Shown here one piece after another: positions 50,661 through 58,884 of a DNA stretch of 64,000 nucleotides. The position numbers and the translations under genes are program-made. The notes under the pieces were generated by a model. That model saw nothing but the letters and a program-made list of their open reading frames with translations. It searched no databases and was not told the origin of the DNA. The stretch comes from Intestinicryptomonas porci (lineage in GTDB: Bacteria; Verrucomicrobiota; Verrucomicrobiia; Opitutales; Intestinicryptomonadaceae). The stretch lies in NCBI RefSeq assembly GCF_033971905.1, contig NZ_JALBUT010000009.1, positions 51,018 through 115,017 on the forward strand, read 5' to 3'. Numbering within the stretch: position 1 is the first letter of the stretch; the number at the start of each line of letters is the position of its first letter.

Positions 50661-51371
50661 ATGACTCCGAAATACAAACGCATAGTGTTAAAGATTAGCG
50701 GCGAAGCCCTTAAAGGAAACGGCGAAGACCCGCACTCCCCCGAAATTTTAAAAGACCTCGCACGCCAGCTCAAAGAGATACACGAAATCGGCGTGCAAAT
50801 CTGCCTTGTCGTCGGCGGCGGCAACATATTCCGAGGGCTGAAAGGAATAGACAAAGGCGTTGACAGAACTACGGGCGACTACATGGGAATGCTCGCAACG
50901 GTCATCAACGGGCTTGCAATCATGAACGCCCTTGAAGCGGAAGGCGTGCAAGTCCGCGTTCAAACCGCAATCCCGATGGAAAAAGTCGCAGAACCTTTCA
51001 TAGTGAGAAAGGCAATCAGGCACCTTGAAAAAGGCAGAATCGTGATATTTGTAGCAGGCACGGGCAATCCCTATTTTTCAACCGACACGACCGCGTCGCT
51101 AAGAGCTTCCGAAGTTCAGGCGGACTGCATTTTAAAAGCCACAAAGGTTGACGGAATTTATGATAAAGACCCGATGAAATTTGCCGATGCAGTAAAGTTT
51201 GACAGCATTTCATATATTGATGCACTCGAAAAACGCCTCGCAGTAATGGATTCCACTGCATTTTCAATGTGCATGGACAACAAAATACCAATCGTTGTAT
51301 TTGACATGAATAAGCCTGGCAACATTCTCCGCGCCGTAAAAGGCGAAAAAATCGGCACGACCGTATCTTAA
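50661..51371 (+). CDS. pyrH: UMP kinase
   Basis: 236 residues from ATG (MTPKYKRIVLKISGEALKGN). Amino-acid-kinase fold: VLKISGEAL, LVVGGGNIFRG, DYMGMLATVINGLAI, FVAGTGNPYFSTDTTASLRA, KATKVDGIYDKDP and VVFDMNKPGNI. It phosphorylates UMP to UDP. pyrH next to frr is the usual bacterial pair. A longer upstream frame overlapping proS is not needed. Confidence 0.96.
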   Translation: MTPKYKRIVLKISGEALKGNGEDPHSPEILKDLARQLKEIHEIGVQICLVVGGGNIFRGLKGIDKGVDRTTGDYMGMLATVINGLAIMNALEAEGVQVRVQTAIPMEKVAEPFIVRKAIRHLEKGRIVIFVAGTGNPYFSTDTTASLRASEVQADCILKATKVDGIYDKDPMKFADAVKFDSISYIDALEKRLAVMDSTAFSMCMDNKIPIVVFDMNKPGNILRAVKGEKIGTTVS

Positions 51372-51402
51372 AAATTTCAAAAAACACAAAAAAAGGATTA
51401 AA

Positions 51403-51963
51403 ATGGACATCAACGCAGAAATCAAAAAAACAGCGGAAGCGATGGCAAAGGCTCTCGACTTCGTTTTGCGCGACTTTGAAACAATCCACACCGGCAAGGC
51501 GTCGCCAAGCATGGTTGAAGGTGTCATGGTTGACGTTTACGGCAGTTCAATGAGAATGAAGGACGTTGCGGCAATCACCACTCCCGACTCAAACCTAATC
51601 CGCATTCAGCCATGGGACAGAGGCATTTTAAAAGAAATCGAAAAGGCGATTTTGGCGGCTAATATCGGCATTACCCCCGCAGTGATGGGCGAAGCCGTCC
51701 GCTGCCCCATTCCCGCCCTTTCAGGCGAACGCCGCGCCGAACTTGCAAAAGTCTGCCGCGACATGGCAGAACAAGGCAGAGTGCGCATCCGCAACATCCG
51801 CAGAGACGCAATGGACGCCCTTAAAAAAGCGCAAAAAGACTCCGCCATCACAGAAGACGAAGAAAAGCGCGCAGAAAAGGAAATCCAAAACTTGACAGAT
51901 AAAAAGATTGATGAAATCAACAAAGCAGTCGAAGCCAAGGAAGCGGATTTAAAAAGGGTATAA
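51403..51963 (+). CDS. frr: Ribosome recycling factor
   Basis: 186 residues: LRDFETIHTGKASPSMVEGVMVDVYGSS, TPDSNLIRIQPWDRG, the helical domain with RVRIRNIRRDAMDALKKAQKD and the end TDKKIDEINKAVEAKEADL. With EF-G it splits post-termination ribosomes. AAAGGA precedes the ATG. Spacing of 31 nt from pyrH. Confidence 0.97.
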   Translation: MDINAEIKKTAEAMAKALDFVLRDFETIHTGKASPSMVEGVMVDVYGSSMRMKDVAAITTPDSNLIRIQPWDRGILKEIEKAILAANIGITPAVMGEAVRCPIPALSGERRAELAKVCRDMAEQGRVRIRNIRRDAMDALKKAQKDSAITEDEEKRAEKEIQNLTDKKIDEINKAVEAKEADLKRV

Positions 51964-51982
51964 TAAATAAATTTCAGCGGTT

Positions 51983-53071
51983 ATGAAAGACGCAAAACGC
52001 GTCGTGGTTAAAATTGGCACGGGAGTGTTGACGCGCGATGTCGGAAAGCTTGACGTCGGGCGGATGAAGGAGTTATGCGCGCAAATTGCAAGGCTTCTCA
52101 AGTCGGGCAAGGAAGTCGCGCTGGTAAGCTCGGGGGCTGTGGGGCTTGGCATGGGCAGGCTGGGCTTGAAATCCCGCCCCAAACAGATCAGCACGGTGCA
52201 AAAGTGCGCGGCAGTCGGGCAAGGCATACTAATCGACACATGGTCAAAGCTTTTTGAAGAGCACGGCATTACAACCGCCCAGCTTCTCCTCACAAAAGAC
52301 GACGTTGACATAAAGCACCGCCATGACGCCATGAACGCCCTTTTGGACGAAATCCTAAAAGATAAAATCGTGCCCGTCATCAACGAAAACGACTCGGTGA
52401 GCGCGTCGGAACTTAACATAAAGTTCGGCGACAACGACGTTCTAAGCTCGCTTGTCGCAACCCTCATAAAGGCGGACTGCCTTGTGATTTTATCTACCGC
52501 CTCGGGGCTTTTGGATATGACAGGCGACGGCTCAATGATAAAAAGGGTCGAAAAAATCGACGCCAAAATAAACGCAATGGCATCAGGCACGACAAGCGCG
52601 ACGGCTGTCGGCGGAATGATTACAAAACTTAGAGCCGCAAAAATAGCAACGGACTTCGGTTGCGGAGTTTACATTGCAAGCGGCTCGCGCGAAAATGTTT
52701 TGGACGAAATTTTTGCCGACAAAAACCCGGGGACTTTCTTTGTTCCGTCAAAAAAGAAATCAAGCTCGAAAAAACGCTGGCTCGCCTACTTCGGCAAAAC
52801 CGCGGGAAAACTGCACATTGATGAGGGCGCGGAAAACGCGGTTCGCAACAAAGGCTCTTCTTTGCTGGTGGCGGGAGTAAAAGACATCGAGGGAAATTTC
52901 AAGGCGGGAGACTTGGTTGAAGTCATTTCTAAAAAGACAAAAAGTATAATGGCAAGAGGGCTTGCATACATATCTTCGGAGGAAATGCGCCCGCTTATCG
53001 GCAAGAACCTCGATTGCTGCGACAAAAAAAAGCACATCGCAATACACCGCGACAACCTCTCAATGCGTTAA
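51983..53071 (+). CDS. proB: Glutamate 5-kinase with PUA domain
   Basis: 362 residues. Kinase part: VVVKIGTGVLTRD, VALVSSGAVGLGMGRL, INENDSVSASELNIKFGDNDVLSSLVA, TASGLL and a TSATAVGGMITKLRAAKIATDFG segment. The C-terminal PUA domain (about 270-350) includes GSSLLVAGVKDIEGNFKAGD. First step of proline synthesis from glutamate; feedback control by proline is usual. proA is not adjacent. Confidence 0.95.
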   Translation: MKDAKRVVVKIGTGVLTRDVGKLDVGRMKELCAQIARLLKSGKEVALVSSGAVGLGMGRLGLKSRPKQISTVQKCAAVGQGILIDTWSKLFEEHGITTAQLLLTKDDVDIKHRHDAMNALLDEILKDKIVPVINENDSVSASELNIKFGDNDVLSSLVATLIKADCLVILSTASGLLDMTGDGSMIKRVEKIDAKINAMASGTTSATAVGGMITKLRAAKIATDFGCGVYIASGSRENVLDEIFADKNPGTFFVPSKKKSSSKKRWLAYFGKTAGKLHIDEGAENAVRNKGSSLLVAGVKDIEGNFKAGDLVEVISKKTKSIMARGLAYISSEEMRPLIGKNLDCCDKKKHIAIHRDNLSMR

Positions 53072-53075
53072 AAAA

Positions 53076-53672
53076 ATGAGCGCGCAAATTGAAATTTCAA
53101 GAGACTGCGACGCAATGCTGATTCCTTCCGGAACGCAAGTGCGCCTCGCAAAGGGAACTTTGGTTGTAATCACCCACAGGCTCGGCGGCAATTTCACTGT
53201 TTCAGGCTCATTCGGAATGGCCCGAATTTTGGAAAAAGACGCAGACGCAATAGGCGAAGCGTCAAAAAATCTGCAAAACTCCGAAACAAAAGCGGAAGCC
53301 GAAGAAAATGTGCCCTCTCCCGCCCCCGAAGAAAAATCGGACAGGGAAAACTTCGCCCCGCCGGAAGAAAGCGAACTTTGGGACGCCGCAAGAACCGTTT
53401 ACGACCCGGAAATACCTCTGAACATCGTGGATTTGGGTCTTGTCTATAAAATGGACTTGATACATTCTCCCGACGGCAAATACGCAGTCGAAGCCGACAT
53501 GACGCTGACTGCCCCGGGTTGCGCAATGGGTCCTGTAATTGCAGACGACCTTAAAATGCGCTTAAAGGCAATTCCCGGAATCGACGATGCCGTAGTAAAC
53601 ATTGTATGGGACCCTCCGTGGCATCAAGACATGATTTCGGAAGAGGGAAAAATGACTCTCGGGCTTTTATAG
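53076..53672 (+). CDS. sufT: SufT-type Fe-S cluster assembly protein (DUF59/MIP18)
   Basis: 198 residues from the ATG 4 nt after proB (MSAQIEISRDCDAMLIPSGT). The N-terminal domain (LAKGTLVVITHRLGGNFTVSG ... ADAIG) and the C-terminal DUF59 domain (TVYDPEIPLNIVDLGLVYKM, APGCAMGPVIADDLK, VWDPPWHQDMIS) are the SufT arrangement, joined here by an acidic linker. It helps mature Fe-S proteins such as those using SUF clusters. No suf operon is nearby. Confidence 0.9.
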   Translation: MSAQIEISRDCDAMLIPSGTQVRLAKGTLVVITHRLGGNFTVSGSFGMARILEKDADAIGEASKNLQNSETKAEAEENVPSPAPEEKSDRENFAPPEESELWDAARTVYDPEIPLNIVDLGLVYKMDLIHSPDGKYAVEADMTLTAPGCAMGPVIADDLKMRLKAIPGIDDAVVNIVWDPPWHQDMISEEGKMTLGLL

Positions 53673-53677
53673 CCGCA

Positions 53678-53710
53678 AAAAAACTTCGCGATAAGCGAAG
53701 TTTTTTGTTT
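53678..53710. terminator. Bidirectional terminator between sufT and the lipoprotein gene
   Basis: ACTTCGC / GCGAAGT stem, loop GATAA, with A-run before and T-run after; it can stop both convergent units. Confidence 0.9.
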
Positions 53711-53711
53711 T

Positions 53712-54095
53712 CTATTCCAAGTTTTCCTTAACGGAAGCAAGCAGATAATTTAAATCCGTTTCGGGAATGTACGGAGTTTTGTTTTCTATCGTCGAGCCCG
53801 CGGTGTCTATCACAAATTCGCCGTCGTTTATGACAATAAATGCCTTTGCCGTCCTGTCGGAATGCACGCGCTTTGCAATAACTCCGCCCTGCGCATTGCC
53901 TTCCACAAGCCAGCCGCGCTGGGCAAGCGCCTTTAAAAGAGCGTCTTTTAACTTGTCTTTATCAGCCTTAAATCCGACATAAGCATGTGCAAACTCAGTC
54001 TTGCCCGCAGTATGGGAAACCGGCTTGTATTCGGGAATGCTTCCCGTGCATGCACAAAGCAAAAAACAAATGCCGATAAAATTAAAAATTTTCAT
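53712..54095 (-). CDS. Small lipoprotein of unknown function
   Basis: 127 residues from ATG (MKIFNFIGICFLLCACTGSI). Lipobox LCAC predicts acylation of Cys16, so the mature protein is membrane-attached. The rest is one small alpha/beta domain (LLKALAQRGWLVEGNAQGGVI, AFIVINDGEFVIDT). No family recognised. It ends at the bidirectional terminator and follows the exported-protein gene at 54144 by 48 nt, possibly in one operon. Confidence 0.7.
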   Translation of the reverse strand: MKIFNFIGICFLLCACTGSIPEYKPVSHTAGKTEFAHAYVGFKADKDKLKDALLKALAQRGWLVEGNAQGGVIAKRVHSDRTAKAFIVINDGEFVIDTAGSTIENKTPYIPETDLNYLLASVKENLE

Positions 54096-54143
54096 AAAAC
54101 CAATAATCATATTTTTTTCAGGCAAAAACAATTCAAAAATAAA

Positions 54144-54599
54144 TCATTTCTTTACGGATTCTTCCTGCAATGAAAAAACCGCGCTATGCTCGTCTATGAT
54201 TTTGTCGTTATTAAAAAATCCGATGAAAACTTCGGGCTTGTAAGTCAAAATCACGCTTGCCTTGTAAACTCCCTTCGGATTAAGCAGCCCTTGAATTTTC
54301 AAAGAGGCTACATCTGCGGATTTCTCCTCCCCCGCCCCGATTTCAACACTGCGCGCTTTTAGAATTTCGACAATAGTTTTTTGCGACGGCGAAACTTCAA
54401 AAACAACGCAAGACAAATCCACAACAAAGCTTTTGTCGGAAAAATTTTTAATATCTGCTTTTATGTTTGCAGATTCGGAATTTAAAACGACTTCAAGATT
54501 TTTGATTTTTACATTGCAAAGCTTCTCAACAGGCGTCGGATTGCCGAAAGAAACACATAGCGCAAACGCCAAAATCAATATGAAAAATTTTTTATACAT
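54144..54599 (-). CDS. Exported protein of unknown function
   Basis: 151 residues from ATG (MYKKFFILILAFALCVSFGN), a signal peptide cut near Ser/Phe-Gly. The mature part has beta-sandwich-like strands (NLEVVLNSESANIKADIKN, DLSCVVFEVSPSQKTIVEIL, YKASVILTYKPEVFIGFFNN), the look of a small FxLYD-like or immunoglobulin-like periplasmic domain. It ends in Lys-Lys and lies upstream of the lipoprotein gene. Function unknown. Confidence 0.65.
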   Translation of the reverse strand: MYKKFFILILAFALCVSFGNPTPVEKLCNVKIKNLEVVLNSESANIKADIKNFSDKSFVVDLSCVVFEVSPSQKTIVEILKARSVEIGAGEEKSADVASLKIQGLLNPKGVYKASVILTYKPEVFIGFFNNDKIIDEHSAVFSLQEESVKK

Positions 54600-54720
54600 G
54601 GCATTAAATTCAAATTCTCCCAAAGTTTTTGCAAGCAAATAAAGACTTTTTTTAACGCGCAAAAATAACAAGAAAAATAAAAACAAGATTTTTCTTGCCC
54701 ATAAAAAATATATGTGTATC

Positions 54721-54748
54721 TTGTTTAAAATCTAAGTATTTATATAAA
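54721..54748 (+). promoter_or_regulatory. Probable promoter of the HigA-like gene
   Basis: TTGTTT (54721-54726), 16 bp, TATAAA (54743-54748), about 60 bp before the start. Confidence 0.5.
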
Positions 54749-54806
54749 ACAAAGTTTTTCATGTTAAACTTTGAATTTCACAAATAAAAATACGGAGGAA
54801 TGAACA

Positions 54807-55160
54807 ATGAATAATGCTGTATCAAAACCAAGAAGAGGACGCCCGTCAAAAAAGCCTCTTGACGAAAACCGTATTCCGCTTCCGGGAGACATTATCATAT
54901 CCCGATTCATAAAGCCGAGAAACATCACCCAAAAGGAGGTCGCCGAAGGTTTGGGTATTCCTTTGGTGTGTTTTAGCGCAATGTTAGGCGGAAGAATCAG
55001 AATCAGCGCGGAATATGCGCTAAGGCTTTCCTTGTACTTCGGCTTGCCCGTGCAATTCTGGCTCGGACTCCAAAGCGACTACGACGAAAGGGCGTTGACT
55101 CCCAAGCAGATTGAGGAAATAAAAGCTCAAGTAAAGCCAAACTACGAAGAGCGCATGTAA
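54807..55160 (+). CDS. higA: HigA-family helix-turn-helix antitoxin/regulator, orphan
   Basis: 117 residues with GGAGG 9 nt before the ATG. An N-terminal Arg/Lys-rich arm (KPRRGRPSKKP, AT-hook like) precedes the HigA/VapI fold: PGDIIISRFIKPRNITQKEV, AEGLGIPLVCFSAMLGGR, ISAEYALRLSLYFGLPVQFWLGLQSDYD. HigA represses its operon and neutralises the HigB mRNA interferase, but no HigB lies beside it. It has its own promoter and a very strong terminator, so it is likely expressed alone, perhaps as a regulator. Confidence 0.85.
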   Translation: MNNAVSKPRRGRPSKKPLDENRIPLPGDIIISRFIKPRNITQKEVAEGLGIPLVCFSAMLGGRIRISAEYALRLSLYFGLPVQFWLGLQSDYDERALTPKQIEEIKAQVKPNYEERM

Positions 55161-55180
55161 TAAAAATTTTCTCAAAAAAA

Positions 55181-55219
55181 GCTCTAACATGCGGATTTTC
55201 CGCATGTTAGAGTTTTTTT
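55181..55219 (+). terminator. Terminator of the HigA-like gene
   Basis: 13-bp perfect stem CTCTAACATGCGG / CCGCATGTTAGAG, then seven T. Confidence 0.93.
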
Positions 55220-55269
55220 ATGCATACATGGAAAAATTCGTTTGACAAGAAGCCGCAGGGTAAAACACA

Positions 55270-55442
55270 TCAACTGTTAAACTCTTTTCTCATCAAATCT
55301 TCCACAAAACGCGACAAAAACTTGTTTTGAGCCAAAGCGATTTGCCCGTCCATTTGCCTGACGTCGGGCAATATGGAAAGCTTTATTGGAATTCTCTTTA
55401 TTTCCGCCAACGGGCGTCCACATTTTTATTCGGCTTGTTCAT
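55270..55442 (-). pseudogene. Frameshifted small ribbon-helix-helix-like gene
   Basis: Starts MNKPNKN, then a one-base shift in an A-run moves the reading into CGRPLAEIKRIPIKL, LPDVRQMDGQIALAQNKFL and a helical end LSRFVEDLMRKEFNS. The composite resembles small DNA-binding RHH proteins of mobile elements. It is broken by the shift unless slippage in the A-run rescues it. Confidence 0.45.
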
Positions 55443-55569
55443 AATAAACCCATTATAAAGCCATTAAATAGGTTTATTTCAATTCCAAAACTTCTTGCGC
55501 ATTAAATATGGGCATATTTAATAATCTATCATAAAAGAGAAAAAATCCCAAAGTAACGCCTACGTCAGA

Positions 55570-55716
55570 ATGCACATAACGCTCTCCGAATACATAAAGG
55601 CGAAGGCGCAGAACGAAGCGAACAAACTTTTTGCGGGAAACATAAGCGCGTACATAGCCTATCTGATTGCAAACGCGGCGGAAACTCCCGACAGCGATTT
55701 AAATTCAAAAAAATAA
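55570..55716 (+). CDS. Small ribbon-helix-helix protein, possibly 5'-truncated
   Basis: 48 residues from ATG: MHITLSEYIKAKAQNEANKL then NISAYIAYLIANAAE, the strand-helix-helix look of CopG/Arc-like DNA binders. The frame stays open 13 codons upstream (KKSQSNAYVR) without a start codon, so the N-terminus may be lost. Followed by a good terminator. Confidence 0.5.
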   Translation: MHITLSEYIKAKAQNEANKLFAGNISAYIAYLIANAAETPDSDLNSKK

Positions 55717-55751
55717 AAGTTTAGAAAATCCTTAAAAAAACATTTTTCACT

Positions 55752-55776
55752 CCGACTTCAAAAGTCGGTTTTTTTT
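55752..55776 (+). terminator. Terminator after the small RHH gene
   Basis: CCGACTT / AAGTCGG stem with a 3-nt loop and eight T. Confidence 0.85.
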
Positions 55777-55946
55777 GAAAAATTAAGATTTTTTAATGAT
55801 AAAAGCAGACTTAAACTATTTAAAAAAAAATATTTTAACCAAGCGGTGTGCAAAGTCGATATTCCTATCCGCAAGAAATACCCGCGCAGAGAATGCAGAT
55901 TCAAGTCGAATCCGCACGCAGATAAAATCAAAAGGAAAAGAATATT

Positions 55947-56249
55947 ATGGTACTGGGAACAAGATAGCCCACATTGGCGTTTCACACTGGCGGAGCGGGA
56001 GAATCCGACGGCGGAATCCCGCCACAGCCCTTTGAAACATTCTGCTACGACTCCGCCCTGCTCCAAGCGAAAATCGAAAATTTCAACCTTGTCCCATACA
56101 CGTCGGTTTTGCCAAAGGAGCTGTTCGGAAAAATCTATCCCGTCGATAAAGTCGCAAAATATTTTAAACACGAAGCCGTGCTTGAAACCATCATTGCGGG
56201 AAACGGCGCAAGAAGCTCGGGACATTGGGGCTCGCCGCGATTGTGCTAA
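55947..56249 (+). pseudogene. aaxB: Broken pyruvoyl-dependent arginine decarboxylase (aaxB-like)
   Basis: The frame MVLGTR-stop-PTLAFHTGGAGESDGG, PPQPFETFCYDSALLQAKIE, NFNLVPYTSVLPKELFGKIY closely resembles chlamydial AaxB, which turns arginine to agmatine. An in-frame TAG sits at codon 7 (55965-55967), where related proteins have a sense codon, probably Tyr. The chain is cut after about 90 codons, at NGARSS, before the Ser that is split to form the pyruvoyl group can be placed, and runs into the permease remnant. Clearly non-functional as read. Confidence 0.85.
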
Positions 56250-57010
56250 GCTCAATGATAGGCGGCTCCATTTTGATTTGGTTTTTCAACTTTACGGTTT
56301 TAAAGGGACTGAAACAGGCGTCTTTCGTAAACGCGGTCGCCACGGTTTGCAAAATTCTGCCGCTTGTCGTTTTCATAATTGCAATGATTGCGGTTTTTAA
56401 TTTCGACAAATTTTCGTTCGATTTCTGGGGCCATTCGACCCTGAACGGAGAAACGAATTTAGGTTCCCTGCCAAGCCAGATTAAAAGCACAATGCTTGTA
56501 ACCCTGTGGGCTTTCATAGGAATCGAAGGCGCAGTGGTTCTATCGGGAAGAGCGAAAAGCCCGAACGATGTCGGCAAAGCCACGATTTTGGGTTTTGCGG
56601 GCGGTCTTTTGGTCTTCGTTCTGCTCTCAGTACTTCCATTCGGGGTAATGACACAGGCGGAGCTTGTGGCGGTGAAAAATCCGTCAACCGCGGGCGTGCT
56701 TGAACATGTCGTCGGAACATGGGGCGCGTGGCTTATGAACATCGGGCTTATTATCGCAATTCTCGCAAACTGGCTCGCATGGACCATGATTACAGCGGAA
56801 GTTCCATACGCCGCCGCGAAGGACGGAGCGTTCCCAAAAATCTTTGAAAAATTTGAAAGGATTGCCGCCTCGATTATCGCTGCCATTGCGGTTATCGCCG
56901 TAATTTTGCTTGCGACGGGGGAATTGAAGCTCGGTTCTGCCGCCTCTGCAAAATCGGAACAAAAAGCCGCAAAAAAAGAGACAGCCCCGCTTACAAAACG
57001 CCACGGATAA
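56225..57010 (+). pseudogene. aaxC: Deleted arginine/agmatine antiporter (aaxC-like)
   Basis: A 261-codon open frame of the APC amino-acid antiporter family, but with parts missing. It begins GLAAIVLSSMIGG, which is the first membrane helix, and jumps at once to a later helix (SILIWFFNFTVLKGLKQASF), so helices 1b-4 appear deleted. After the segment VPYAAAKDGAFPKIFEKFE it jumps to a last hydrophobic stretch and a Lys-rich end. Present parts (GRAKSPNDVGKATILGFAGG, MTQAELVAVKNPSTAGVLEH) match ArcD/AaxC antiporters. The 5' end is fused to the aaxB remnant. Both joints keep the frame, so a short protein could be made, but transport is unlikely. Confidence 0.85.
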
Positions 57011-57067
57011 AATGTCATAATCTTAGAAGAAATAACCGACATCGAAGAAACCTTGCATTAAAAAATC

Positions 57068-57104
57068 GGGGGGAGTTTCTCAAAACAGAACACTCCCCCC
57101 TTTT
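57068..57104 (+). terminator. Terminator after the aaxC remnant
   Basis: GGGGGGAGT / ACTCCCCCC stem with a 15-nt loop and TTTT. Confidence 0.8.
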
Positions 57105-57131
57105 CTTTCAAACAAAAAAACTTTTTACTCC

Positions 57132-58147
57132 ATGAAAAAAAATATCTTTTTACCCCTTATATTTTTGAAAATCTCAACTCTGCTCTCGCAGGCTTTCGGG
57201 GCGGAGCAGTTCTCATTTCCATGCGGCAACTTCGGCATTGACCGCGCCTCGTCGGAAATTTCAAGCGCGAAAGAAAAATTCTACGGCAAAAAGGGTATAA
57301 CGCTGTCATACGACTACTATGCGGATGTGTTTACCAACCTTTCGGGCGGCAAAAACCACGGGACAAACTACACCACATAATGGTTTTCGAGGCGGCACTT
57401 GACCTCGAAAAAATTGCGGGCGTAAAGAATGCGGAAATTACTGTATCGGACGCGTACAATTCGGGAAAAGACCTGTCAAAAAAAAATAGGAAACTTTTTT
57501 ACCATATCGGAATCGAGCGTTACAAAAGGATGGATGTTCTACGAACTCTATTACAAGCAAAAATTTGAATTAAACGAAACCAGCAACTTGTCTTTCAAAG
57601 CGGGAAGAATAAGCATGTCGGAAGACTTCGCAAACATGCCGATATTCGGCAATCTTTCGGCGGGAGCGATGGATTCGACCCCCGAAGCCATCTTCTTCGC
57701 TTCCCCTACACTTCATCAACGCTCGCCTCATGGGGATTTGCCCTTAACTTTGAAACCGCAAAAAACATAACGCTCTCCTGCGGGTTGTACCAAACTCCCT
57801 CAAACATAAACGACCCGAACCGGGACGGGCTTGACTTCGGCATAAGCAAAAGCGACGGCTATATGATGATGCTCCAGCTTTCATAGTCGCCCACATTTTT
57901 TGGAAACCTGCAAGGGCTATACCAAGTCGGAGGCTATTTCTTTGACGGATACGATATGCCGCTTTTGAAAAACTCAAACGAAAGCCAAGACGACGGCTAC
58001 GGTTTTTACATGCAAGCCCAGTAGGCTGTCTGGGTTGATTCGAACAATCCAAACCGCAGCATAACGATTTGGCTCGGCGCGCAATTCGCCCCAAATGAAA
58101 ACGTCTGCAACTTTACATTAAAACTTTTAGAAAACGTAAGGGATTAG
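57132..58147 (+). pseudogene. aaxA: Multiply broken outer-membrane porin (OprB/AaxA-like)
   Basis: Begins with an intact signal peptide (MKKNIFLPLIFLKISTLLSQ) and porin-like sequence, then shows a TAA at 57377, a frameshift in an A-run near 57480, another shift near 57700, and TAG stops at 57885 and 58021. Joining frames gives porin marks such as GWMFYELYYKQKFELNETSN, LSFKAGRISMSEDFAN, LYQTPSNINDPNRDGLDFG and an end like AQFAPNENVCNFTLK. It matches carbohydrate-selective porins, to which chlamydial AaxA belongs. Next to aaxB/aaxC remnants it completes a dead arginine-agmatine exchange locus. Confidence 0.82.
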
Positions 58148-58151
58148 AAAC

Positions 58152-58706
58152 ATGAAAACAATATACGCTTCAACCGCAATTCTTCTTTCAAGCCTGGTTA
58201 TTTCGGGATGTGCGAGCGACAACGCATCATACGTTGAATCGGGCGGCGCAAGATCAATCATTACGACAAACAAAATCAACATTGCCGACTGGAACAGCGC
58301 GGCATCTGCGCTTATAAACGACATGCTTTCCTCGGGCGCGCTTGAAAAGACAGGCGAAACACAACCCGTAAAAATGCTTGTAAGCAGAATAAGAAACTCC
58401 ACAAGCGAAGTCATAGACGTTGAAATGCTCACAAGAAGAGTCGCCATGACTCTCACAAATTCGGGGAAAGTCCGCGTTGTAAGCAGCATAGAGCTTGCAG
58501 AATACGAAGCGGAAGCGAAAGGGAAAAAAATCTCCAAGCCTAAAATCACCCTCACGGGAAAAATCAGCGAAGACAGGGAAAGCAATTCAAGCGCGCGCGA
58601 AGTCACCTACACTTTCAGCCTTGAACTTAACCATCGCGGAAGTCCCGTATGGATAGGCGAAAAACAAATAACAAAACAGTCCTCAAAAGGCATGTTCGGG
58701 CTTTAA
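58152..58706 (+). CDS. lpoB: LpoB-like penicillin-binding-protein activator lipoprotein
   Basis: 184 residues. Signal peptide with lipobox (LLSSLVISGCAS) predicts a Cys-anchored lipoprotein. The mature domain has VKMLVSRIRNSTSEVIDVEM, LTRRVAMTLTNSGKVRVVSS and the final strands REVTYTFSLELNHRGSPVWI followed by GEKQITKQSS, the LpoB pattern. LpoB reaches through peptidoglycan to stimulate PBP1b in enterobacteria. AAGGGA lies before the ATG. It starts 4 nt after the porin remnant and ends with a terminator. Confidence 0.87.
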   Translation: MKTIYASTAILLSSLVISGCASDNASYVESGGARSIITTNKINIADWNSAASALINDMLSSGALEKTGETQPVKMLVSRIRNSTSEVIDVEMLTRRVAMTLTNSGKVRVVSSIELAEYEAEAKGKKISKPKITLTGKISEDRESNSSAREVTYTFSLELNHRGSPVWIGEKQITKQSSKGMFGL

Positions 58707-58740
58707 AAAGCCTTGCATTAAAAAAACAAAATTCAAGAAA

Positions 58741-58767
58741 TCCCGGCGGAATGCCGGGATTTTTTTG
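58741..58767 (+). terminator. Terminator of lpoB
   Basis: TCCCGGC / GCCGGGA with a 5-nt loop and seven T. Confidence 0.9.
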
Positions 58768-58835
58768 CAAAAAAGAATACGCAATATTTCGCGCAAAAAA
58801 TGACAAGAAACCACGCATTAAAAAATTCCGAAAAT

Positions 58836-58869
58836 AAAAAATGGCGTCCATAAAAACAGACGCCATTTT
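58836..58869 (-). terminator. Terminator of the PEP-CTERM gene
   Basis: On the minus strand AAAATGGCGTC / GACGCCATTTT with a 10-nt loop and trailing T; 15 nt after the stop. Confidence 0.85.
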
Positions 58870-58884
58870 GAAAACCGCCAAAAC

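Noticed and set aside
56225..57010. Functional amino-acid permease
   Set aside because: The frame is open, but membrane helices after the first are missing and the next neighbours are clear pseudogenes.
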